The notes under the pieces: generated by a model
Databases searched by the model: none
Told to the model about the DNA's origin: nothing
What the model saw: the letters and a program-made list of their open reading frames with translations, nothing else
Assembly (NCBI GenBank): GCA_022376515.1
Contig: WTXI01000036.1
Span: 62,001-126,000, forward strand
Direction of reading: 5' to 3'
DNA: 64,000 nucleotides
Origin: Lactifluus volemus
Lineage: Eukaryota > Basidiomycota > Agaricomycetes > Russulales > Russulaceae
Shown here: piece after piece, positions 44,770 through 55,874 of the stretch
Layout of the letters: the number at the start of each line of letters is the position of its first letter
Position numbering within the stretch: the stretch's first letter is position 1
Position numbers and translations under genes: made by a program

Positions 44770-47700
44770 TACTCGGCAGGGGGGGAGAGGATATAACTGA
44801 TGCGAGTGCGGAACAGAAGATCTAGTAAAATGCTGTTGCAGTGAGGCTGTGCAAGGAGAGTAAAGTAGTAAGTAGTCGTAGTCTAGATGAGGGGAAAGGG
44901 AAAAAACGTATTTCAGTACCCTTGACACCTCTATCGACAAGCAGTGTCAGTACCCCGTGTCCTACCTGGCACGTGCCCTATTCGCCGTACACTTGCACTG
45001 CCCGTGCACCAGTGTTGACAAGGCTGTGCCAATGCTATCCTGTGTTGTTTACCCACGAAAATCCCACTCTTAAGGTTTAATAATACCGTCTCTTCACCCA
45101 TTTCTTAGTTAGATTTGCGTTATTCAGTCGGAGGCACATTCAAGTTGGTACTGATCATTCCAACGCCGTCCCATCTCATCTCGGCAATGGCTTACGCGCT
45201 TCACGGCGTTGGTACATTTAGAGCACAGCCCGCGCATTTGGGGCACCTCGACGCCTGCACAGCCATATAACATGTCACCGAAGGCGGTGTACGAAATCCG
45301 AATCTTGGTCGGTTGGCCATTCTAACCAGTCACGCACAACCCGTGGACCGGCGAAACCCAAATTCTTAGAAAATGGTAAATTGAAAATGTTCCGTTGTTC
45401 CATCATACTGATCCACAAGAAGGATGTAACCACAAGGCGACCTGACCCCATCTCTGATTTCTGATACTTCCTACCGACACTCGCGCGTACCGACGTGTAC
45501 ACCTACCTACCCGCGGCACAACGGTAGCGACATCATGAGCCTCATCATCGTGGCATGTTGTGTTACGAGGACAGACAAAGACCAACAGGCCATCGACTAG
45601 CAATATGTCCTCACTCACAACATTGCAACAGCCTTGAATCCTCTCAATTCCTTGAAAGCTGTACTTGAAATGTTTCACCTGGTGTAATGAAAAGAGACTA
45701 TTGGTTGTGGTATCCGAGGGCCTATGGCCAGTGGCACGCTGAGAATCCGAGAAGCATGCTGCTCAAAAGGCGACTGGCGGGTTCAACATTCGGACCAAAA
45801 CCACGATTACGACAGGTGCTATGGTGTCCGACCATGGCTGTAATCAGGTGGCTCTGCATAGCTAACCTCCAGGCTGCTTTCCGTGGATGTCACGTTCCAT
45901 GAATTTGCATCAATATTCGATGGAGGGAAGGATGCCCCCACCTCTAGAAGGATGCACACGCCGCATCAGCGCACTGATAGGGGCCTAGGGGTCATGCACC
46001 AAGGTGCTATGCAGGATTTCCGGGACATAGAGAGGGCCTGATCGGGGTCACGATGTTGGCATCATGACCGTACGAAGCGTGGTTTTGGTGGCCACCCCTC
46101 CCGATGTGGGTATTTCATCGGATGCAAGGCGGACCCACGTGTGCTCTAGTGATTTCGAATCCCTCTTGGCAGGAGTATATGGCAGGCTGTGTTCACGTTG
46201 AGGCTGAGTCGAGACAATAGCCGGGATCTAAGAAAGGATACGGGCGTTGCCTAATTACCTAGACGTGACATATCGTATGTCGCCGTTTTTGCCGTCCATG
46301 AGCGTTCGATGCCCGGCCTTTCAATGCTCCATTTTTTATAATGTCTCTTCTGGCAAGCATGGCACGTCATCCTAGGGCTATATGAAAATGGGTGGTGTCG
46401 TTGAAGGATGAGTCATTGCTTTGCCGTTAAGAACACCACCGACAAGGACGGCGACTCCGAGGTGGCTCTACCTCATTCACTCAAACAACACGCCTTGGTG
46501 CCTTTCCTTGTGCTTCATTTCCCATTCCAAGTCCACAAGACAAGGTTCGTGATAAAGTTGATTAGTAAGAACGTGTTTGATGTGTCCTTGTCCCTGATAT
46601 GTACTGTGCCAGTGATGTGGTTAGGTGATCGTTCCAAGCCTTCCATATCCTCGCCCGAAATCACGGACCGCGGTGTTGCTCGACGGGTGTCAAGGTGCCC
46701 AATGTTAAGCCCCTCGGGGGTTTACAACGGAACGCTCGCAACGAAATATTGTCATACCCCCCAGCCACTGTGGTAACTTGAAAGCTTGAACTTTGCGCGT
46801 GGTCTTGAAACCAGGGCCGGGTGGGCGCTGTTACAAGAGCCGCCTGGTGATATAAGAATATCATTCTATTCAATCTTGATAGCGATGACTTGGAGCGAGG
46901 AGGGGGCTGGTAGTCTCTCGTTCCTTCGCAACCGTTTCATCGAGCCTCATCAAACAGATCAAGCGCAGAGGTACGAAGCGTGATATATAGGGGCATGCTA
47001 AACCGAGTGGGGAAAGTATCCGTCCTCTCAAGCTCCATTACCATAATTCTTCTCGAGATATCATTGGCCTGCTTTGCTCTAGAGACATGCAACATGAGGG
47101 TGGTGTTTAAGATCCATCCCTGCAGAGTCAGTGATGCTTGAAATAGGTGACAGGTTGTAAATCATTCGATCACATCGGTTTCTGACTGTAACAACGGCTC
47201 ACACAGACAGTGTGTACCGTTTCTTGACGTACCCCCTCTTGATAGAAACCGTGTTATGTAGCGAAAGAGGAAAGAATGTAATTTGTCATGCCTGCCGACC
47301 AGTGTTGCGTATCTTTCGAAAGTGGTCTGGCGCTCTGTACTATGTAGCTCTGACAACGATCCAAGCCATATGCTTCACCTGCGTTGTGACCTACTATGAC
47401 GCATCCCAGGCCTCTGTACGCCCTGAGCTCGGGTGCCTTATTGCGTTGCGTCGCACAGCACCCATATCCCGGTATCCTGGTACGTGACCCATCTCTCTCG
47501 AGTTTCTAAACGACCTTAATTTGCATTTCGTCCCCGTATTATCTCTCGGGCTGCGCGCGGTGCCTCGGGCTCATCCTTCTCTACTTCATCATTTATACAC
47601 TCTTCTTTTCTCCCTTTCGAGAGAATGTGACAATCATCTGAACGCGTCGTGACCTAAGTACAGTCATAGTTCACTCTGCACTTATTACTGCATGTTGCTA

Positions 47701-49722
47701 CGAGTTTCAGTGTATGAGAAGCAGAAAGGGAATAAGAAAGCTCCCCTTTCCTATATTCGTCCGCGTGTCTCCTGCAAGTGCTGGAATCATCGGAGGCGCG
47801 TTTATGTACACTCGCACACACTACTAGTATGCCAGTGTTGTGTGGTCAAGGCAGTGATTATCGGTGATTGGCGTTTCAGTTGGGTGAGGCAGTGGTGCTG
47901 CGGCTGCGGCGGCGGTTTACCTAACCCTAGGGTCAACGCAAGACTCACCCTTTTCAGATAAGTTGACAATCAGGCCGCTATCCAAAATGTACTGCATCGC
48001 GATACCCTGCCACCATAAGCTTCCAGGAGGGTGACAGGCTATTGCAATAGAGTATATTTTGGATAGTAAACCCGATGATCAAATCACCTCTGCTCACACA
48101 TAGCTCCCACAATCCACAACTCGTATTGGCGTAGTCGCCCACATCACTTCAGTTTTCTGATTTTACAGACGCCAATGAACGTCTCCCAGAGTAGCCTAAG
48201 CTTCAGGTTTGCCCTAGATTTGCATTTTCCGACCCTGAACAGGAATCTAGAATCATTAGGTTATTAACGACACCATGCCACTAGTGACCATAGATATCTC
48301 ATATCTCATACACCTGGCTTCAATCATCCGTCTTGCATCGCTAAATCACTTTGAGAATATTGACAAGGAGGTTGTCCTTCATCTCACAGAACCAGTCTTC
48401 CTTCCGCCACATCTCTTCACCGACGATGTTTTCTTCTCACCCGCGCGGTTCCTTATCCACCGTTTCCGATCGACCCTCGGAGAGAGCCCAAAGACCTCAA
48501 GTATTCCATCAAATGCCTCCGTTGGAGGAGCCTGTCCTACAACCCTCGAGTTAGTTCCATGTAAATCAGGCTTGTTCCTGATCTTTGTACTACATGGGAC
48601 CTTCTGGTCCACCTACGTCGCTTCCTGTGTTCCACCTCCACTTGAATTCTAATTTGGGGTCCTCGAAGCTCTTCATGCGTTCCCAGCTGTCAAATTAACC
48701 TCCTTCTGGTGCCGATACCGCCGATACTGTTATAGAGCCTACGCAAGGCGTCGAGGAGATGGTCATCTTGTTCGCACTCCTAACCTCAGATATCTCTGGA
48801 GATCAATCAGTTGACTCTATCGTCCCTCTTGCCTTCGTAGGTAAGCAAGGCTAGAAAACCCCTGAAGACAAGTAATCGAATATGTGCAAGAAGCTATTAT
48901 GTACCCGCCTGGATACTCGGAGCCGTGCTGACACGAACGCTCCTTATCGGCTCCTTGAACAATGTGTCTGATGTGTCATTCAGCGCAAACACTTTCTACG
49001 TCTTATCTCGGGTTTCTTTCCTCATGTTCGCGGTTCTTTGATCCCCCGGCGCCCACCTGATGTTATCTTGGCTTAGTTTGATCAGCAGCAACATCGGAGG
49101 AACACCCTATAGTGATTTTGAATGTAGGCATCAACCCCCGTAGGTCCCACATTACTGCATGCGAACAAGTGTACCCTCAGTAGCCTCCTACCACTTAGCC
49201 TCATCGATTTTAGTAGTTGGAGGAATTACGCTTGGTCAGGTGGGCCGAGTGAGGCAGGTGAAAAGTTACAAAAAGTCGCACCACCCCAGCACGTTAATAA
49301 ACTATCGGGTGGCGAAAACGCCGTCACCCATTTCGATAACCTTGCGCCTTGTCATTTTACGGGGATGGACGGCATAGACGGGAATGAGGCCATGTCAACG
49401 AAAGGAAGTGGGCGCCTGTGAAGCATCTATCGAACAAGCTGAAACGCCCGCGTGTATTTGCGTGTAATCAAAGGAACGCGGACGACAATGGTGAAGGGTT
49501 TGGGAGCTTTGGAGTTTTGGAGGGCTACAGGATAAAATCAATTTTTTTTTTTGACAAAGATAGGAAAGCAACAAAAAAATAAAATAAAAGGAAGGCGGTA
49601 TTGTCTGAGAGAAAAGAACGGTAAAAAAAAATACAAAGTTACACGTTGTCCCCGATCAAGGGTGGGACAAGATACAGAAAACGTACAAAGAGGGGGGAAA
49701 CGAATCGGAGAGTGGCCTATAA
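44770..49722. other. Gene-poor region of about 5 kb, nothing recognised
   Basis: Many frames of 60-125 codons but no recognisable domain, no splice chain that lengthens them, and no terminal repeat pair. The zinc-finger promoter should lie at its left end. A degenerate transposon is possible but not shown. Confidence 0.4.
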
Positions 49723-52597
49723 TCAGACATACCCCCTTCGCTCCCCCCACCGATCTCCAGCAACAGCACTGCCGCTCCCATTCGATGCCGCAGTCCCCGA
49801 CATTGAGTGCGTACGCTTGCGCCCAACTATCGCCTGCGTTTCCCTATCTCCATTGGAAGATACCAGAACGTCCGCTGGAACGGCCGTCGTCGTCGTCGTC
49901 GCCGCGGTCATCGTCGTCATAGTGGTCGTCGTCGTGGTGGTCGTAGTCGTGGTCGTAGTCGTCGAGTTGGGTATGACAAAGTACTGTCCGATTGCTCGGC
50001 GTACCGCGCCATTTGCAGCGCTGGCGATGCCGCCTTCGATCATCGTCGGGGCCGTAACGAGCCCACCGTTTAACGCGGCGGGCGCTTCTTGTACTATATG
50101 CGACACAGAAAAGAAAAGAAAATTCAGCGCAAGCGAGAATAGAGGTATGTGTATGTGTGTAGGGGAGCGCGGGTGAGGAGGACGTACTGTCTCGAGCTCG
50201 GGTTTACCACGCCACCGCGCGAGGGCTTCGCAGAATCTTAGCGCTGCGCGCTCAACGGGTTCGGCGGGATACTGCCACGCGAGGTCTTCCATATGCATTG
50301 CGAGATCGGTGTGCTCGCGGGGACATCGAGAAACTGGGAGTTTCGGGTGGATTGCCGTATGGGTCAAATTTATCAAACGAGACCCCGACCGATTTTTCAT
50401 CCATTCCGGGGAACCACCAAAAGGCCAATCAGGAAGGAAGGAAGGAATGAAGGAAGGGCGTAAGCATAAAGCGCAAAAGGAGGACAGAATAAACGGGGAT
50501 AGACGCGCCGCGCCGTGGAAGGGAATGTACATACCCGAGCTAGCCGTTGCCCCATCTCGCGTGCATACTCTGACTCTCCTCCACCTCTAGCCCCACCGCT
50601 ACCACTCCCGCTTCCTTCTCCCCACCTGCGCTATTTTCATACCCGACCCCTCCTCCCGCATCAGCGTTTGTACTCCGGCTGGGGAAGAGCACGTCGACAG
50701 CGTCCGTGAGATCAGGCATACCGTCCGGTTCAAACTCGACGTATTCGTCGTCCGCCGCCACCACTGCCGCAGGAGGAGGTAGAGACATCGTAGTGGTATT
50801 CGAGGTTGCCGTACTGCAAAGTCCGACACCTAGCAGTATCTGCACTGGAGCGAGGCCCGTCCATCCAGCGGTGAGGTACCCTTCAAGCAAGGCGCGCGTA
50901 AGTAAGCCAGCCAGAAGGAGGTACCACTGTGCTGTCGGAGCGAGGGCTATCCTGCCGCTACTATGACCGTTCTCCTCCGCCCCTACCTCCCTACCGAGCT
51001 CAAGAGCAACGAGCGCAGAAAGCCGCAGAAAGCGGGGGATAAGCTCCGCCAGTCGTGCATTTCCACCTCCCGCGCCCGCCTCAGCGTCGCCACTGGCCAT
51101 TCGGGCCTCGTCCACTGGCGGGACACTACGTCTCAGTAGTGTGCCGCCGAACGCTGGTCGCGCGAGACCGCCCCCAACACCTGCACCTTCTGCGAAGCCC
51201 GAAATGCCCCCGCCCTGCGCAACGGACGTGCGCTCGCTGGCACGGCTCCCTCCGCGGGGTCGCGCAGGTGCACCACGGCCTGAATCTACGCAGATCTCAC
51301 AGGCCTGGTGCAGGTGGCGCGGACAGCAGAGAAACGGGGATGAATCGGGTGGGCCTAGGTCTACACCGGCGGTGAACATGTCGCATGCGTGTGGGGTGGG
51401 CTCGGTGTTGAACGGCTGATGTCGAAGAGACGGGTAAGTCAAGTTCGATGGCTGGATCCGTGAGGTGTCAGCACAAAAGACGTTGAAGTGCAATGCCACA
51501 TGTGAGGAGGGGAAAGAGGCAAAGGAGAAGATGACATACTGAGAATGGAAATGGTGCGCTGTTGGCGGTGGTGGCGGCGCTAGACACGAAGAGAAGGGGG
51601 ACAAGAGACTGTGGTAGCCACGATAGTGGGGAGGGCGAGGGTGAGGGCGTTGACGATGGTGATGAGGTTTGATTCATCAACCGAGAGGTTGATGCGCCTG
51701 AATTCCTCCTGGACCCAGATGATGAAGATGTGGCTGCTGCGACAGCATGGACGTGCGAGAGGCGATGTGAAGGTGACTCGCGCGCGAACATGTCGTTGAT
51801 GACCGTGGTCAGCGCAAGCCGAAGGCGGACACCATTCGGGAGCACATGCTTCCCTACAGAGGGTGGTCCAACGGGAGGGCGCTGTTGCGGTGGGGTCTGT
51901 CGTGTCAGATTCTGCGTCAGCGAGATGCGAGGTGGACGATTGGTAGGAGAGGTACTACAGGCGTGATTGGTTCGTCCTCCGGAAACGGATAGTCTCGCGG
52001 CGGTTGCTCGAGCATGCCGGCGACGACTTTTTCAAGTGCTTCTGCGCGTTGTGTAAGCCTCCGCGCGAACGGTAAGTCCTGTCGGGCCGTCCGTGATTCC
52101 TCTTCATCAGGAGGATGATCGGAACTTGCTGAACGAACGCGGAGCGCCCGTCCGTCCACGTCGGAATGTTCGTCGTCACTGGGTACCTCTTCTTCCTCGT
52201 CCCATTGCTCGGGCCGTTCGCGGTAGACGAAGTTCGGTGCACCCGGTCCGCCGGTACGGTCTGTCATGGCGAGTTCTGCGCGAGCCTGAGCGAAGCGGGT
52301 ACGAGCATGCGCCCAGAGGAGGTGGTCGATGATGAGGGTCCGCGTGGACTTTTCTCGAGGAGGGATGGAATGGAGATGATGTGCGTGTTTGTGCGCGGGC
52401 GGGCGAAAGGCAGGTGCGGAAGCTTGATTGTGTGGTGCGTATGGAGCAGGGTAAGACGACTGTGCTTGTCCAACTGACCCCGAAGCATAGTTGACGCCAC
52501 AAATGGGGGTCGAGGGAATCTGACGGTGGTCATGCGTTGGCGGGGTCGATGTTGTCGGAGCGGGATATCGAAGATGGCGCTTGTTGGAGAAAGCCAT
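49723..52597 (-). CDS. Large conserved basidiomycete protein of unknown function, frame breaks
   Basis: It starts at the ATG 52597 with MAFSNKRHLRYPAP. Recognisable conserved blocks in order: LLWAHARTRFAQARAELAMTDRTGGP, LPNGVRLRLALTTVINDMFAR, FLCCPRHLHQACEICV (possible metal-binding Cys/His), NARLAELIPRFLRLSALVALELGREVG, WYLLLAGLLTRALLEGYLTAGWTG, and MEDLAWQYPAEPVERAALRFCEALARWRGKPELET. I remember this arrangement from agaricomycete proteins without a named function. The frame shifts at about 51940 (VVPLLP versus NRPPRISLTQN) and between 50560 and 50590 (EVEE versus ESEYAREMGQRLAR), each consistent with one missing base. The C-terminus is uncertain: splicing after KPELET (donor GTACGT) into YKKRPPR gives a stop at 50070-50072, whereas the other frame runs through a poly-Thr stretch to 49723. 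Confidence 0.65.
49882..49966. repeat. GTC/GTG-type trinucleotide microsatellite
   Basis: An imperfect run of GTC and GTG triplets on the plus strand, read as a poly-Thr run in one minus-strand frame. It lies in the 3' end or downstream of the unknown gene. Confidence 0.85.
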
Positions 52598-53076
52598 ATA
52601 GAGACTGTACTCGTGAGGGTAAACGATAATGGAATGAGAGGTAGAAAGGAGGAAAAAAATAAGATGCGGAAAAGAAATTGAAGTACAAAGTAAAATGAGG
52701 ACCGTTCCGAGGTGGAACCGGGTATTCTCGGGAAATGAGAGGGGCGTCTGTTCCGGCTGATGGTCTACAATGGGGAAATTAGCGATTCTCAAGTCGCTTA
52801 GCTGGCAAGCACGTTGACCTCTTTTATCAACATTTTCTTTTGTTTCTTTTGTTTTTGTTTTTCGTTTTTTTTTTAAAGACGATAACCAACAGACTCGATC
52901 GTTTGCGCGACATTCCCGTACACACGTGACTAAACACTTCTAAGATGGAGGCGTCAAAGATGTACGCCACAGGTCGCTGAAGGTCAAGTCGGCGCATATG
53001 CGTATTTGGCTTCGAGTCGCACGCACGGCCAGTGCTTGACACACTGTGCCTCACTCACTCTTTCTCCTCCCTTCCA
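52598..53076. other. Divergent intergenic region
   Basis: Upstream of both the unknown large gene (minus) and the MEYDIFRD gene copy 1 (plus). 52895-53076 is similar to 59660-59890, the upstream region of copy 2, so the duplication includes the promoter. A T-rich run is at 52829-52875. Confidence 0.5.
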
Positions 53077-55226
53077 ATGGAGTACGACATTTTCCGCGAC
53101 GAACTAGCTTTAAAGTACCCTGCTTATGGCCACGCTCTCTGGGTACCAAGTCCTGGGGGCCTTTATCTCTCCGTACAAGTGGGCGATGTCGGCTTCATTC
53201 GCGAAGGCAGATTTATTCGTCTATTCAACGTTCTGCTCCCTCGAGACCATCCATCCCACGAGATCTTTGGTGTTCCAGAATACCATTATCCGTTAAAGCT
53301 CAAGATTTCAAAACACATTCTCCCGAGCGAACTCAATCCCAATAACTTTCGCTCCAAGGGAGTCACTCTTTTGTCTGATCAATATGGAATAAACGCCATG
53401 GAGTAACCTTCACCTCCCGTGTACAGGTCTTCTTGGCACTAACTCTTCACCAGACCTGAGCCTGCGCAAGCGGTATTCTCATGTTCTAGGAAGCAAGGCG
53501 CAATCCTATCCCTTCCCGTGCCAGCCCAGCGTGAAGACACAGTCGCCCGTGGAGATTTCGCTAAATGCATACCAAACACATTGATGTTTGGTTTGCATTT
53601 GCTCGGGACCTTGGATTGGGAGTAACCCGCATGGAGGATATCATTCTTGTCACCGGACGTGACCTTGCAAGATCCTGGACCAATGTTGTATTCTCTGAGA
53701 GTCAGGGAGGAGAACAGGTGTCGTTTGGTGTTCAGGTTACTGGTACTTCCGATGTACAATGGCAGGTCTCGCTTGAAGATGTTCGAGGGGCAGCGGTAAA
53801 TAAGGGTCCGAGTGGCAAGGTACCCTTTCCCCATCTACTGTCCCGAGATGCTTGGATTAATATGCTCATCTTAGAGTCTGCCAGAGGATCAGTGCATATT
53901 CGTCAGGGGGTTCCGCGTCACCCGATTTCTCAGGATAATACCAAGGCTTCGAGGAGCAGCGGAGCCAACTTCGGACCTAGATCAGGATGGACCTGAATCT
54001 GATCATGATAAACGACTCATAAGCACCCCATCCGAAACCGACGTAAGAAGTCCATTTAACGTCCCCCAACATTTATTTGACATTTCAAAGTACCAGGATC
54101 CCCTCCGCACGCTCCTAAATTATCTTGATAAAGCAAGTATCAGTTGAGACTGACCGAATGGAAGTCCAAGTCTAACAAATGTCATACAGCATGCACCCGA
54201 GTGCGACATGGCCCTCGTTCACGACGACGACCTCAAATACATTGATGTCGCTGTGAGTTTATTCATCAGTTGATTACAACATCCACCTTACCTCTTTCAG
54301 TCCCTTGAAAATCTTCGCCCAAATGGAGTTTTAGGCAACCTGCAGAATTCCAGGCCGGAGATATGGTCAAGCCGATGCGGTAGGTATACGCATGAGCTAT
54401 CATGTGAAGATATCTTAAATATGCACAGCCCTCGTTTTCGTCAGCGAGAATCCTGGGACGCCAGTTGCTAAAGTAGCGATGTTGTCCCACTATGTATTTG
54501 ATCCACCATCACGCAGAGACAGCAGTGGTAGCCCAGCTAGAGCAACCTCGGTACGGATATTCTATTCTCGCTCTGTCAGCGCGACGTGGTTCTCATGATT
54601 GTTAAGGTGACTTTGCGCAGTGAAATGGCGCCAGGAACTGATACCACATTAGGCCATTCAGCTAACAGGAGGTAAATCGACCATTTTGTTCAAGTTGACT
54701 TATTCATCGTCTGACATTCTCGGTTGCTAGAATCAGGTCTTTCAGACCTCTTCGTACAGGGACCAAGGATGGCCATGAGCAATCATCAAGTAGCCAACCT
54801 GCCGCTGGGAACCAACCCACACGAAATCAACAACCCGTTGTACAACCCTTCACAAGGACGACGCTGAATCGATCCACTTTTGCCCTGCCTGCCTTCTTGC
54901 TCCGCCCACCATCCTCCTCATCTCCACCCCTTTTGCTCCCTCCCCCTCCCATGTTACCGCCCGTCTCACTGCCACCCTCTGCGGACCGCTCGGACTCGAT
55001 TCCCCCGTCTTCCGTCACGCCCCCGTACGATTTTACCCTCTCGCCGCGATCCCTCGAACACCGTTCTCCCACTCCGCCGTCCTCCTCTCACCCATTTACC
55101 CTCTCACCGCGATTCCACTCGAACACCGTTCTTCCCACTCCGCCGTCCTCCTACTCAAATTCCCCAAACGACCCCGCTACGGACATTGCACCTATGAGTC
55201 CACCCCCCTCCGCACCGGACCTCTAG
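53077..55226 (+). CDS. MEYDIFRD family protein of unknown function, copy 1 (one frame break)
   Basis: Exon 1 is 53077-53402 (MEYDIFRDELALKYPAYGHALW ... GINAME), exon 2 53454-53819 (FSCSRKQGAILSLPVPAQRED ... HIDVWFAFARDLGLG ... DVQWQVSLEDVRG) and exon 3 53875-54042 (SLPEDQCIFVRGFRVTRFLRIIPR). Further exons hold HAPECDMALVHDDDL and VAKVAMLSHY, and a last exon (about 54732-55226) encodes a Pro/Ser-rich tail ending SPPPSAPDL. I recognise this as a recurrent agaricomycete family with no known role. Compared with copy 2, copy 1 lacks one T near 53569: KCI-TKHIDVW in copy 2 corresponds to ATACC instead of ATTACC here, which shifts the frame. No signal peptide or membrane segment is seen. Confidence 0.7.
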
Positions 55227-55620
55227 TCGCCTCTCGTCGTCCTCTGTGCGTCCCGTAAGTACGTTATGTAGGTGCTGTATTTCTACTTTTATCACAGTCT
55301 GCTCGGAGACCACGATGGAGACCAGAGATGAGAAGATTTGACGACGTCTATCCGGAGTCCTGTCGCGGTGTTGCAGTGTGTGCAAGGGAAGCGTTGATGC
55401 GCGTTTGAACCGTTTTTGAATGGATCATGGATCGCGTATCGCATTTTCCTTAGCGTCGTCACGTTGGTAGCATGAGAATACATAATAGATGTGCAACAGG
55501 CTTTGTCAAGGCCAGTTTCATCGAGTTTCTAACAAGTCCTCTAATCGCAGACGGTGCAATCACGTGCTATTAGTACAAATTTGAATAAACTGTAGACTCA
55601 GTAGACTCAGGTAGAGAGAA
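55105..55620 (+). repeat. Direct repeat T1, left of the Crinkler-type gene
   Basis: The last part of the Pro/Ser-rich tail of copy 1 plus its 3' flank is nearly identical to 58895-59410, in the same orientation. Both end with AGACTCAGTAGACTCAGG. Confidence 0.85.
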
Positions 55621-55874
55621 CGCTCTTGATCGAGAGGTCACCGAAACGTCGTTCTAATTGGCCCTACTTGAAACGAGGGACGTGCTAAGCGAGGCGAGAG
55701 TGGGAGCTGAAATAACCCCCCCCAAATATGAAATTAGAAAGCGCCAAAGTTCCTTGAACAAAGTTCAGAGGAGTAGACACACGTGACTTCCACCGGCTAG
55801 TAGCGCTGACTTTAGCTGTGACTCGGAACGCAACCGGCTCAGGCAGACAATCATTCATTCGTCCGTGCCACTAC

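Noticed and set aside
48275..48652. 125-codon plus-strand frame
   Set aside because: No motif, no homologous look and no splice extension; left inside the gene-poor region.
49551..50176. Plus-strand frames rich in Val or Arg
   Set aside because: They read the GTC/GTG microsatellite and the antisense of the unknown gene; no independent support.
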